32,396 nucleotides of DNA from Inhella sp. (lineage in GTDB: Bacteria > Pseudomonadota > Gammaproteobacteria > Burkholderiales > Burkholderiaceae_C): positions 1 to 32,396 of the forward strand of contig NZ_JAPZSY010000068.1 of assembly GCF_027532025.1 (NCBI RefSeq), in the 5' to 3' direction. Shown here piece by piece: positions 7,864-17,181 of the stretch. Each line of letters starts with the position of its first letter. Position 1 is the first letter of the stretch. A program made the position numbers and the translations under genes. A model generated the notes under the pieces. The model saw only the letters and a list, made by a program, of their open reading frames with translations, had not been told where the DNA came from and did no database searches.

Positions 7864-8165
7864 CGCCTGCACACCTTCGTCAGAAGCAGCACAGCGCCGC
7901 GGCCTTGTGGGCGCGGCGCTGCGAAAGGCGGGAAGTGTAGGCAGCGGCAGGCTTTGTCGCGAGGGCGAAGGCCCGGACGCGGGAGGGGTTTGCCCGCATA
8001 CCACCCGGCCAAGCCCCTTTTGGCCCCAGGCTTACCCCATCGGCGAAGCCAGCCTTCTCGCCTAGACTGCGCGCCGATTCCGGCCGCAGCCGGCGTCGCA
8101 TCTCCACCCCGCTTCGGCGGGGTTCGTTTTGTTGATTGGCGCGTTGACGAAGAAGGGGCCGACCC
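7864..8165. other. Divergent intergenic region of the ABC importer
   Basis: This 302-bp stretch separates the binding-protein operon (minus) from the permease/ATPase operon (plus) and must hold promoters for both. I see a -10-like TAGACT at 8063-8068 without a convincing -35. A small hairpin follows at 8080-8093 (CCGGC-CGCA-GCCGG), then the terminator-like hairpin at 8106-8131. The part nearer 7864 is G/C-rich with inverted GCGCCGCGGCC and GGGCGCGGCGC segments around 7900-7921. No small ORF with a ribosome site was apparent. Confidence 0.5.
8106..8131 (+). terminator. Terminator-like hairpin in the leader of the permease operon
   Basis: A 7-bp perfect stem, ACCCCGC and GCGGGGT around a TTCG tetraloop (8106-8123), is followed by TCGTTTTGTT. 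This is a good intrinsic terminator pointing in the plus direction. It lies only 35 bp before the first permease ATG, with no plus-strand gene upstream of it in this region. If transcription begins upstream, for example near the TAGACT at 8063, the hairpin would attenuate the permease operon or define the end of a short RNA. Confidence 0.6.
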
Positions 8166-9104
8166 ATGGCGGCTTATCTGATCCGACGCCTGTGGCAAAT
8201 GATTCCCACGCTGCTGGGCGTCGTGCTGCTGGTGTTTTTCCTGTTCAAGTGGTTCGGCGGCGACCCGGCCGAAATCCTGGGCGGCCTGGCGGCCACCGAA
8301 GAACAGATCCAATCCATCCGCGAGCAGCTGGGCCTGAACAAGTCCACGCCCGAGCAGCTGTGGATCTTCATCCAGCAGATCGTCACCTTCGACTGGGGCA
8401 AGAGCTGGGCCACGAACGAGCCGGTGAGCCAGCTGTTCGCGTCGCGCATGCCCGCCACGCTGACCGTGATGGTGCCCATCCTGCTGCTGGAAGTGCTGCT
8501 GGCCATCCCCATCGCCATGGGCGTGGCCTACGTGCGCGGCAGCCTGACCGACCGCGCCATCATGGTCGTCACCACGGTGGCGGTGTCCATCTCGCTGCTG
8601 GTTTACGTCATCGTCTTCCAGTACGTGTTCGCCTTCCGCCTGGGCTGGTTCCCGGTGCAGGGCTGGACCGACAGTTTCTGGACCAACCTCACGACCTACG
8701 CCCCGCTGCCGGTGATCGTCGTCAGCCTGGTGGCGCTGGCGCCGCAAACCCGCCTCTACCGCAGCTTCTTCCTGGATGAGTTGGGCCACGACTACGTGCG
8801 CACGGCCCGGGCCAAGGGCCTGACCGAGGGCAAGGTGCTGATGAAGCACGTGCTGCGCAATGCGCTGATCCCGATCATGACCAACGTCTCGGTGCTGCTG
8901 CCGGGCGTGTTCGTGGGCTCCTTCCTGATCGAGGTCTTCTTCTCCATCCCGGGCTTGGGCCGCGAGATCTTGCTGGCCGTCAACCGCTCCGACTACCCCG
9001 TCATCCAGGCCTTTGCCATCTACCTGGCCGCCATCACCATGGTGGTCAACCTGATCACCGACCTGCTCTACAAGTGGGTCGATCCGCGAGTCGTTCTGAA
9101 ATGA
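8166..9104 (+). CDS. ABC transporter permease, OppB/DppB type
   Basis: Inner-membrane permease subunit of 312 residues for a peptide-family importer. GAAGGGG 7-8 bp upstream supports the ATG at 8166. The N-terminal segment (MAAYLIRRLWQMIPTLLGVV) is typical of the DppB/OppB family, and about six hydrophobic segments follow. The cytoplasmic coupling (EAA) loop is visible as DYVRTARAKGLTEGKVLMKH at about residues 210-230, followed by NALIPIMT. It would pair with the next permease to form the channel and contact the fused ATPase. The stop overlaps the next start by 4 bp (ATGA at 9101-9104). Substrate assignment to peptides comes from the family only. Confidence 0.93.
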   Translation: MAAYLIRRLWQMIPTLLGVVLLVFFLFKWFGGDPAEILGGLAATEEQIQSIREQLGLNKSTPEQLWIFIQQIVTFDWGKSWATNEPVSQLFASRMPATLTVMVPILLLEVLLAIPIAMGVAYVRGSLTDRAIMVVTTVAVSISLLVYVIVFQYVFAFRLGWFPVQGWTDSFWTNLTTYAPLPVIVVSLVALAPQTRLYRSFFLDELGHDYVRTARAKGLTEGKVLMKHVLRNALIPIMTNVSVLLPGVFVGSFLIEVFFSIPGLGREILLAVNRSDYPVIQAFAIYLAAITMVVNLITDLLYKWVDPRVVLK

Positions 9105-10125
9105 GTGCCGCTGCTGCAACCCCCTCGCAAGGCGTCTGGGCCCTGGCCTGGAAGCGCCTGAAGGCCGACCGCGTCGGCATGGTGTGCCTGGCCATCGTGG
9201 CCGCTTTCGCTGTGCTGGTGGCGCTGGCCGCGCTCGACGTGGTGGCCAAGAACTGGCAGAAGGAAGTCGGCGTGCCCAACGCGCCGCCGCACCTGGTGGG
9301 CCCGAAGCCGCCCGAGGCGGTGGGCGTGATCGCCGTGCCCACGGGCCCGAACGTCGACATCTCCGACATCGACCCCCTGGCGCCCAAATACAAGGAATGG
9401 GAAGAGGCCGCCAAGAAGTACAAAACCGAAGAAGCCCCGCGCGCCGAAACCCTGCCCCTGGGCGGCGACCGCCTGGGCCGCGACATCCTGCAAAAGGTCA
9501 TCAAGGGCGCCGAGGTGTCCATCGTGGTGGGCCTGCTGGCCGCCTTGGTGGCCACCACCATCGGCACCTTGCTCGGGTCCATCAGCGGCTTCTTCGGCGG
9601 CAAGGTGGGCGACCTGCTGGAGTGGGTCTACAACGTGTTCACCGCCATCCCGTCCATCCTGCTGATCTTTGCCTTCGCGGTGATCTTTGGGCGGGGGATC
9701 ATGAGCGTGGTGCTCATCTTGGGCCTGACGGGCTGGACGGGCGTGTACCGCCTGGTGCGCGCCGAGTTCATGAAGCACCGCCAGCGCGAGTACGTGCGCT
9801 CGGCCGAGGCCATCGGCGCCAGCGTGCCCTCGCGCATCTTCAAGCACATCCTGCCCAATGTCTCGCACGTCTCCCTGGTGCAGCTGAGCCTGCTGGTGGT
9901 GGGCTTCATCAAGAGCGAAGTGATCTTGAGCTACCTCGGCCTGGGCGTCAGCGTCGACCAGGTCAGCTGGGGCACGATGCTGTCCGAAGCGCAAAGCGAA
10001 TTGATCCTCGGCTACTGGTGGCAGCTGGCCGCCGTGACCTTCTCGATGGCCGTGTTCGTCACCGCCTTCGCCCTGTTCACCGACGCGCTGCGCGACGCGC
10101 TCGACCCGAAGCTGCGAGGCCTGGA

Positions 10126-10129
<4 letters not shown>
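9101..10129 (+). CDS. ABC transporter permease, OppC/DppC type with long periplasmic insert
   Basis: Second inner-membrane permease, 342 residues, starting in the ATGA overlap with the first. TM1 (about residues 24-45) is followed by a hydrophilic stretch of about 90 residues rich in proline and lysine (including LAPKYKEWEEAAKKYK), then GGDRLGRDILQKVIKGAEVS and the transport domain. An insert of this sort is also found in YejE-type permeases. The EAA loop reads REYVRSAEAIGASVPSRIFK and is followed by HILPN. The C-terminus ends DALRDALDPKLRGLE, typical of DppC. The insert may meet the large binding proteins, which is inference. The stop overlaps the ATPase start by 4 bp. Confidence 0.93.
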
Positions 10130-11820
<1,691 letters not shown>

Positions 11821-11825
11821 GATGG

Positions 11826-11848
11826 CCCGGACCCCGCATGGGGCCGGG
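11826..11848 (+). other. Hairpin overlapping the WS/DGAT ribosome-binding site
   Basis: CCCGGACCCC and GGGGCCGGG pair around loop GCAT, with one bulged A. The 3' arm runs into GGGAG (11846-11850), which is the ribosome site for the ATG at 11857. The stem could lower translation of the downstream gene or partly separate it from the ABC operon. No T-tract follows, so it is not a strong terminator. Confidence 0.4.
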
Positions 11849-11856
11849 AGCCATCG

Positions 11857-13320
11857 ATGAAGCAAGTGCCGGGCCTTGATGCCCTGTTTCTGCACCTGGA
11901 AACGCCGGAGATGCCGATGCACGTCGGCGCACTCCACCTGTTCGAGCTGCCGCCGGGCTTCCGCGGGCGGTGGATCAATGCGCTGCGCAAGCACCTGCAG
12001 TCCAGGTTGCCGCACGCCCCGGCGCTGCGGCGCCAGCTGGCCGAGCTGCCGCTGAACCTCGTCAACCCGGTGTGGGTGGACGTGATGCCCGACCTGCGCC
12101 TGCACGTGGTGCCTCACACCCTGGAGCCCGGCGCCGGCCTGGCGGCGTTGCATGCCGAGGTGGCCCGGCTGCACGTGGAGCTGCTGCCGCGTGACCGCCC
12201 GCTGTGGAAATTCCACGTCTTCGAAGACCTCACGCCGGGTGACAACGGCCGCAAGCGCGTGGCGCTTTACACCCAGCTGCACCATGCCGCCGTTGACGGC
12301 CAATCGGCCGTGGCCCTGGCCGAGGTGTTGCTGGACCTGACCCCCGAGCCGCGCGAGCTGCCCGCCCCAGGCAAGCGGCGTCCCAAACAGCCGCAACTGG
12401 GCACGGTGGACCAGTGGCGCCTGGCGCTGAGCGAACAGGCCAAGCAGTTCATCGACCTGGCCAAGTCCTTGCCGGCTTCGGCTGGCACGCTCACCCAGGT
12501 GGCTGGCACCGCGGCCGGCCAAAGCCTGGCGCGCACGGCCAAGAACGTGATGGCCCGCCTCACGGGCGGCAGCAAGGTCAAGGCCGAAGGGCACAGCATG
12601 CTCAACCTGGCCCCGCGCACGCGCTTCAACGTGGCGGTGTCGGCCACGCGCAGCTTTGCCTCGCTCAGCCTGCCACTGCCGGCGTTGCAGGCCGCCCGCA
12701 AGGCCTTGGGCGCGAGCTTGAACGACGCCGTGCTCTACCTGTGCAGCACGGCGCTGCGCGAACTGCTGAAGGATGCGGGCGAGCTGCCCCGCAAGCCGCT
12801 CATCGCCGCCGTGCCCGTGTCCATGCGCGAGGCGGGCGACGCCAGCGCCGGCAACCAAGTCACGATGAGCAGTCTGAGCCTGGGCACGCACCTGGCCGAC
12901 CCCAAGAAGCGCTTTGCCCACATTCGGGCGGCCACCGAGCACATGAAAGGCGGCTTGGCGGCGTTGAAGAGCCTGATGCCCACCGATTTCCCGTCCATCG
13001 GTTTGCCCTGGTTGCTGTCCACCGCCGCGCGCGCCTGGGGCGGCGTGGCCGAGCGCATCCCGCCCGTGGTCAACCTCGTCATCTCCAACGTGCCCGGCCC
13101 CTGCGTGCCCCTGTACTTGGCGGGCGCCCGCATGCTGACCAACGCCCCGGCCAGCATCGTGGTGCATGGCATCGCGCTGAACATCACGGTGCAGACCTAC
13201 GAAAAGCACCTGGAAGTCGGCTTGATCGCCTGCGGCGAAGCCTTGCCCGACATCGACGTGCTGGCCGCCCAGATGCGCGCCGCCTATGACGGATTCATCG
13301 AATTGGCGGCGGCCGATTGA
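11857..13320 (+). CDS. Wax ester synthase / diacylglycerol O-acyltransferase (WS/DGAT)
   Basis: Predicted bifunctional acyltransferase of 487 residues that esterifies long-chain alcohols or diacylglycerol with acyl-CoA to form storage wax esters or triacylglycerol at the inner membrane. The catalytic motif HHAAVDG is at 142-148, preceded by PLWKFHVFED at 115-124. The ND motif (SLNDAVL) is at 288-294 and NVPGP at 411-415, matching WS/DGAT enzymes along the full length. GGGAG 6-7 bp upstream supports the ATG. It lies 36 bp after the ABC ATPase gene and is followed by two alpha/beta hydrolase genes, which suggests a neutral-lipid module. Substrate preference cannot be read from sequence. Confidence 0.93.
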   Translation: MKQVPGLDALFLHLETPEMPMHVGALHLFELPPGFRGRWINALRKHLQSRLPHAPALRRQLAELPLNLVNPVWVDVMPDLRLHVVPHTLEPGAGLAALHAEVARLHVELLPRDRPLWKFHVFEDLTPGDNGRKRVALYTQLHHAAVDGQSAVALAEVLLDLTPEPRELPAPGKRRPKQPQLGTVDQWRLALSEQAKQFIDLAKSLPASAGTLTQVAGTAAGQSLARTAKNVMARLTGGSKVKAEGHSMLNLAPRTRFNVAVSATRSFASLSLPLPALQAARKALGASLNDAVLYLCSTALRELLKDAGELPRKPLIAAVPVSMREAGDASAGNQVTMSSLSLGTHLADPKKRFAHIRAATEHMKGGLAALKSLMPTDFPSIGLPWLLSTAARAWGGVAERIPPVVNLVISNVPGPCVPLYLAGARMLTNAPASIVVHGIALNITVQTYEKHLEVGLIACGEALPDIDVLAAQMRAAYDGFIELAAAD

Positions 13321-13364
13321 GCCTGCCGGACACTTTGGAAGCGGAGCGTCCTAGGATCGACGGC

Positions 13365-14126
13365 ATGGCCTCATTGCCCACCGATTTCGACGCCCTCAGC
13401 CCGCCCAGCGCCTGGCTCATGCTGCTGGAAGCCCGTGCCCCCTGGGAGCTGGCGGCCAGCGCTGCGGTGTTGCCCTGGTTGCGCCGCTTGCCCTCGGGCG
13501 ACACCCACCCCGTCTTGGTGTTTCCCGGCTTGGCCGCCAGCGACGCCAGCACGGTCCCCATCCGCCGGCTGCTGGACGAGCTCGGGCACGTGGCTTTGCC
13601 CTGGCAGCAGGGATTCAATTTCGGGCCCCGCCCCGGTGTGCTGGACCAATGCGAGGCCGACGTGCGCGCCACCTACGCCCGCTACCACCGACGCGTCAGC
13701 CTCGTGGGTTGGAGTTTGGGTGGCCTGTACGCCCGCGAGGTGGCCAAGCGCGTGCCCGAGATGGTGCGCAGCGTCGTCACCCTGGGCACGCCGTTCAGCG
13801 GTCACCCCCGGGCCACCAACGCTTGGCGTTTCTTCGAGATGCTGAGCGGGCAGGACAGCCACGACGCCGAGCAACTGGCCCTGCTGCGCGAACCGCCGCC
13901 CGTGCCTTGCACCAGCATCTACTCGCGCACCGATGGCGTGGTGGCCTGGCGTTGCAGCGTCAACGAGCCCGCGCCCCAGGCCGAGAACATCGCCGTGCCC
14001 GCCAGCCACCTGGGCTTGGGCCTGAACCCGCTGGCGCTGTACGCCGTGGCCGATCGGCTGGCGCAACCCAGTGGTCGCTGGAAGCCCTTCGCGCCCCCAC
14101 TGCCCCTGCGCTGGATGTTCCGTTGA
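13365..14126 (+). CDS. Alpha/beta-hydrolase fold esterase/lipase-like protein
   Basis: Predicted serine hydrolase of 253 residues. The ATG at 13365 is chosen over a TTG at 13317 (which overlaps the previous stop) because AGGA lies 8 bp upstream. The nucleophile elbow is GWSLGG with Ser117, preceded by LVFPGLAASD (the oxyanion region). Likely Asp190 (YSRTDGVV) and His215 (PASHLGLG) complete the triad. The arrangement resembles PGAP1/lipase-like hydrolases that sit beside acyltransferase genes. No signal peptide is visible, so it is probably cytoplasmic. Its position 44 bp after the WS/DGAT gene suggests turnover of neutral lipid or removal of acyl groups, which is inference. Confidence 0.88.
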   Translation: MASLPTDFDALSPPSAWLMLLEARAPWELAASAAVLPWLRRLPSGDTHPVLVFPGLAASDASTVPIRRLLDELGHVALPWQQGFNFGPRPGVLDQCEADVRATYARYHRRVSLVGWSLGGLYAREVAKRVPEMVRSVVTLGTPFSGHPRATNAWRFFEMLSGQDSHDAEQLALLREPPPVPCTSIYSRTDGVVAWRCSVNEPAPQAENIAVPASHLGLGLNPLALYAVADRLAQPSGRWKPFAPPLPLRWMFR

Positions 14127-15010
14127 CCCTCGAGCAGCGGGTGCGCGTGGGCGCCCACGAGATCGCCGTTCGCCAAGACGGTGCGCCCGACGGCGAGCCG
14201 CTGCTGCTGCTCATGGGCCTGGGCCTGCAACTCATCGCCTGGCCCCAGGGCTTGGTGGACCGATGGGTGGCTGCCGGCTTTCGCGTCATCCTGCTGGACC
14301 ACCGGGACATCGGCCGCTCCAGCCCCCTGGACCACTTGCCCACGCCCCCGCTGGCTTGGGCCGGGCTGCGCCAAGCCTTGGGGCGGCCATTGCCATCGCC
14401 CTACACACTGGCCGACCTGGCCGATGACGCGGTGGGGGTGTTGGACGCCCTCGGCGTGCCACAGGCCCAAGTGTTGGGCATTTCGATGGGGGGCATGGTG
14501 GCGCAGCACCTGGCCTGGCGCCACCCGGGGCGTGTGCGCGCGCTGCACCTGTGGATGACGAGCAGCGGCGCCCGCCACCTGCCCCTGCCGGCGCCGCGAC
14601 TGCGCTGGATGATCTTGCGCCGGCCACGCCACCGCGATCAGGCGCTGGCGCACATCACCGCGCTTTACCAAGCCCTGGCTGGACCGGCCTACCCCACCCC
14701 CGTGGACGTGATTCGCGCCCGGGTCGAGGCCTCGGCCGAGCGCGCTTGGCGGCCGCAAGCCCATGTGCGGCAGATGATGGCCATCGCCCACGACGGCGAC
14801 CGCAGCCGCTGGCTGCGCGAGCTGCCCCAACGCTGCTCGGCGCCCATCTCCATCGTGCATGGCAGCGCCGACCCCTTGCTGCCCCTGCCCCATGGACAGC
14901 ACCTGGCCAACCTGCTGCCGGCTGCGCGGCTGACCGTGATCGAAGGCTGGGGCCACGACCTGCCAGCGGCCCTGTGGCCCCGCCTGGCCGCGACCGTGCC
15001 CCGGGCCTGA
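14123..15010 (+). CDS. Alpha/beta hydrolase (proline-iminopeptidase/epoxide-hydrolase-like fold)
   Basis: Predicted serine hydrolase of about 295 residues. There is no ATG in frame near the N-terminus. The best start is TTG at 14123, overlapping the previous stop (TTGA), with GGA about 9 bp upstream; a GTG at 14141 is the alternative. The protein has LLLLMGLGLQLIAWP (oxyanion loop), LLDHRDIGRS, the nucleophile elbow GISMGG (Ser121), HGSADPLLP (Asp250) and GWGHDLP (His278), a complete triad in canonical order. It differs from its upstream neighbour in length and sequence, so it is not a recent duplicate. Translational coupling suggests joint expression with the WS/DGAT module. The substrate is unknown. 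Confidence 0.87.
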   Translation: MTLEQRVRVGAHEIAVRQDGAPDGEPLLLLMGLGLQLIAWPQGLVDRWVAAGFRVILLDHRDIGRSSPLDHLPTPPLAWAGLRQALGRPLPSPYTLADLADDAVGVLDALGVPQAQVLGISMGGMVAQHLAWRHPGRVRALHLWMTSSGARHLPLPAPRLRWMILRRPRHRDQALAHITALYQALAGPAYPTPVDVIRARVEASAERAWRPQAHVRQMMAIAHDGDRSRWLRELPQRCSAPISIVHGSADPLLPLPHGQHLANLLPAARLTVIEGWGHDLPAALWPRLAATVPRA

Positions 15011-15078
15011 GCGCCTGCGTGTGATTGTTGGCAACAGTACCCCGCGGGGAATGGGGGTGCGGCGCCATACTTTGGCGC

Positions 15079-17181
15079 TTGAACACCGAACGCTGTTTTT
15101 CCGGCCCCTGGCGGGGACCCGCACGCGCGTGGCGCGGGTGGGCGCTTGCCTGGGTGCTGGCTTGGGCGCTGCCTGGGGGGGGCCACGCGCAGGCCAGTCC
15201 GCCAATGCCCACCGCGTCGAGCGCGAGCACGTTGGAGCAGTTGGACGCGATCGCCCAGCTGCACGAGCGCGATGCCCCGCGCGCTTTGCGCGAGCTCGAA
15301 GCGCTCCGTGCCACCGTGCCCGCGCGCGACCCCATGGCGCTGGAGGCGCTGTACCTGCTGGCCGCCTTTCGGCAGACCGCCAAGGACGAGGCGGCCCTGG
15401 CGGCGCTGGAGCCGGCGTTCCAGGCCTGGATGCAGGACAGCGATGCCCGAAGCGCCACCCTTGGCCGGGTGGCTTGGCAATTGCTGCAATACCGCAAGCA
15501 CGCGCTGGCCAGGGACCTCCCGGCCGCTCGGGGGGCCTTGGAGGCGATCCGCCTCACGCCTCAACAAGAGCAAGGCTTGCCGTCGCTGTGGCGGTGGCGC
15601 CTGAACGAGCGACGGGCCACCGCGGCCGAGCAGCAGGGCAAGCTCGACGATGCCCAGGCTTACCGCTTGTCCGCGGTGCGGGCGGCCGAGGAGACCGGCG
15701 AGCCTCGCCGCGCCATCGAAACCATGACCGCCTTGGCTTTCACCTACGGCATTCAAGGTGATCAAGCGGCGGCCCAGAGCTGGATCGACCAGGCGGTGGC
15801 GCGCATGGAGGCCAACGCCAGTCGCCTGTCCAACCTGGAGCAGGCGAACGTCCTGACCGCGCTGGGCGCTGTGCAAACCGATGCCGGCCGTCTCGATGAC
15901 GCTGCCCGATCCTACGAAAGGGCGCTGGCGATCCTCACCAAAGACGGCGACGTTCCCACGCGTGCCGTTTTGTTGGGCAATTTGGCCGACATCGGACTCA
16001 AGACCCGCAACTACCCGCGAGCCATTCGCTTGTCCGAAGAGGCGTTGGCCTTGGGCATCGCCTCGAAGAACCGGGCGAGCGAGGCCTTGGCCAACCACAA
16101 CATGGGCGTTGCCAAGATTGCCATGGGGCGGGTTGCCGAGGGCAAGGCTCAGGTGATGAAAGCGATCGCGATCGAGCGCGAGGACGGCAACCTCGTCGAG
16201 ATGTCTCAGGGCTGGGCCGAGCTGGGCCACTACCTCGAGACCGCCGGCGACTTGGCTGGCGCGATGTCGGCCTATGCGGAGTACCGCACCTTGGCCGACA
16301 GTCTGGAGCGCGAAGACCGGCGCAAGGCGCTGCTGGAGGCCCAGCAGCGCTACGACGACGACCGCCGAATGGCCGAGGGTGAATCCTTGCGCAAGGCCAA
16401 CGATCTCAACACGGCACTGGCCGAGGCGCGTCGTCTTCAACTGCTGCTGTGGGCCTTGGTGCTGGCTTGCGGGGTGGCCGCCGTGGTGCTGCTGGTTGGC
16501 TTGTGGCGCCGCACACGCGATGCCAACCGCTTGCTGGCCCAAAGCAACGAGGTGTTGGCGGAGCAAAGCGAGCGAGACCCCCTCACTGGCCTGGGCAATC
16601 GGCACCAACTGACCCGGTTGCTGGCGCAACCCGGCCGCCGCCAGGGTGCGGTGGGCAGCTTGTTCTTGGTGGATGTGGATTTCTTCAAGCAAGTCAACGA
16701 CCGCCACGGCCACGCCGCCGGCGACCAGGTGCTGGTTGAAATCGGGCAGCGGCTGCGCCAGGCCACGCGCGACGGCGACGCCGTGCTGCGCTGGGGTGGT
16801 GAAGAGTTTTTGGTGCTGACCGATGCCCAGGACCCCGCGGTCGCCCAGGCCCTGGCCCAGCGTGTGCTCAACAGCGTTGCGGAGAGCCCTGTGGTTTTGG
16901 CCGACGGACACTGGGTGCCCGTGAGCGTGTCCATGGGCTTCGCTCGCTTCCCCTTGGCCGAAGCGCCCATCCCCTGGGAGGCCGCGTTGGAACTGGTCGA
17001 TCAGCTGATGTACCGCGCCAAGGCCCATGGGCGCAACCAAGCATGGAGCCTGACCGAGCTTCATGCCCCTTCGGCACAGGACTTGCCGGCGCTCATGGCC
17101 GAGGCCGATGCAGCGCAAGAACGGGGCGACTTGTCTTTGATCCAGCTGCGCGGACCCCGCTTGGCGGAGGCCGGGGCATGA
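15079..17181 (+). CDS. TPR-type sensor with C-terminal GGDEF diguanylate cyclase (first of pair)
   Basis: Predicted inner-membrane diguanylate cyclase of about 700 residues. An upstream stop at 15022 limits the start to TTG codons at 15025, 15028 or 15079. I favour 15079 because it gives a signal-like N-terminus (ALAWVLAWALPGGGHAQA), but no clear ribosome site supports any choice. A long alpha-helical region with TPR-like repeats follows (for example GRLDDAARSYERALAILTKD), then a transmembrane segment at about 455-476. The GGDEF domain covers about 500-662, with substrate motif DPLTGLGNR, VDVDFFKQVND, inhibitory RDGD and active-site GGEEF (573-577). It should make c-di-GMP in response to a periplasmic signal. 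Its stop overlaps the start of a paralogue. Confidence 0.9.
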   Translation: MNTERCFSGPWRGPARAWRGWALAWVLAWALPGGGHAQASPPMPTASSASTLEQLDAIAQLHERDAPRALRELEALRATVPARDPMALEALYLLAAFRQTAKDEAALAALEPAFQAWMQDSDARSATLGRVAWQLLQYRKHALARDLPAARGALEAIRLTPQQEQGLPSLWRWRLNERRATAAEQQGKLDDAQAYRLSAVRAAEETGEPRRAIETMTALAFTYGIQGDQAAAQSWIDQAVARMEANASRLSNLEQANVLTALGAVQTDAGRLDDAARSYERALAILTKDGDVPTRAVLLGNLADIGLKTRNYPRAIRLSEEALALGIASKNRASEALANHNMGVAKIAMGRVAEGKAQVMKAIAIEREDGNLVEMSQGWAELGHYLETAGDLAGAMSAYAEYRTLADSLEREDRRKALLEAQQRYDDDRRMAEGESLRKANDLNTALAEARRLQLLLWALVLACGVAAVVLLVGLWRRTRDANRLLAQSNEVLAEQSERDPLTGLGNRHQLTRLLAQPGRRQGAVGSLFLVDVDFFKQVNDRHGHAAGDQVLVEIGQRLRQATRDGDAVLRWGGEEFLVLTDAQDPAVAQALAQRVLNSVAESPVVLADGHWVPVSVSMGFARFPLAEAPIPWEAALELVDQLMYRAKAHGRNQAWSLTELHAPSAQDLPALMAEADAAQERGDLSLIQLRGPRLAEAGA

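Noticed and set aside
7864-8004. 47-codon N-terminal extension of the first binding protein
   Set aside because: Pro/Arg-rich sequence placed before a perfect Sec signal peptide, which must be N-terminal to work.
13317-13364. TTG start for the first alpha/beta hydrolase, overlapping the WS/DGAT stop
   Set aside because: The ATG at 13365 has AGGA at the right distance and begins where the hydrolase sequence becomes plausible. The TTG has no ribosome site.
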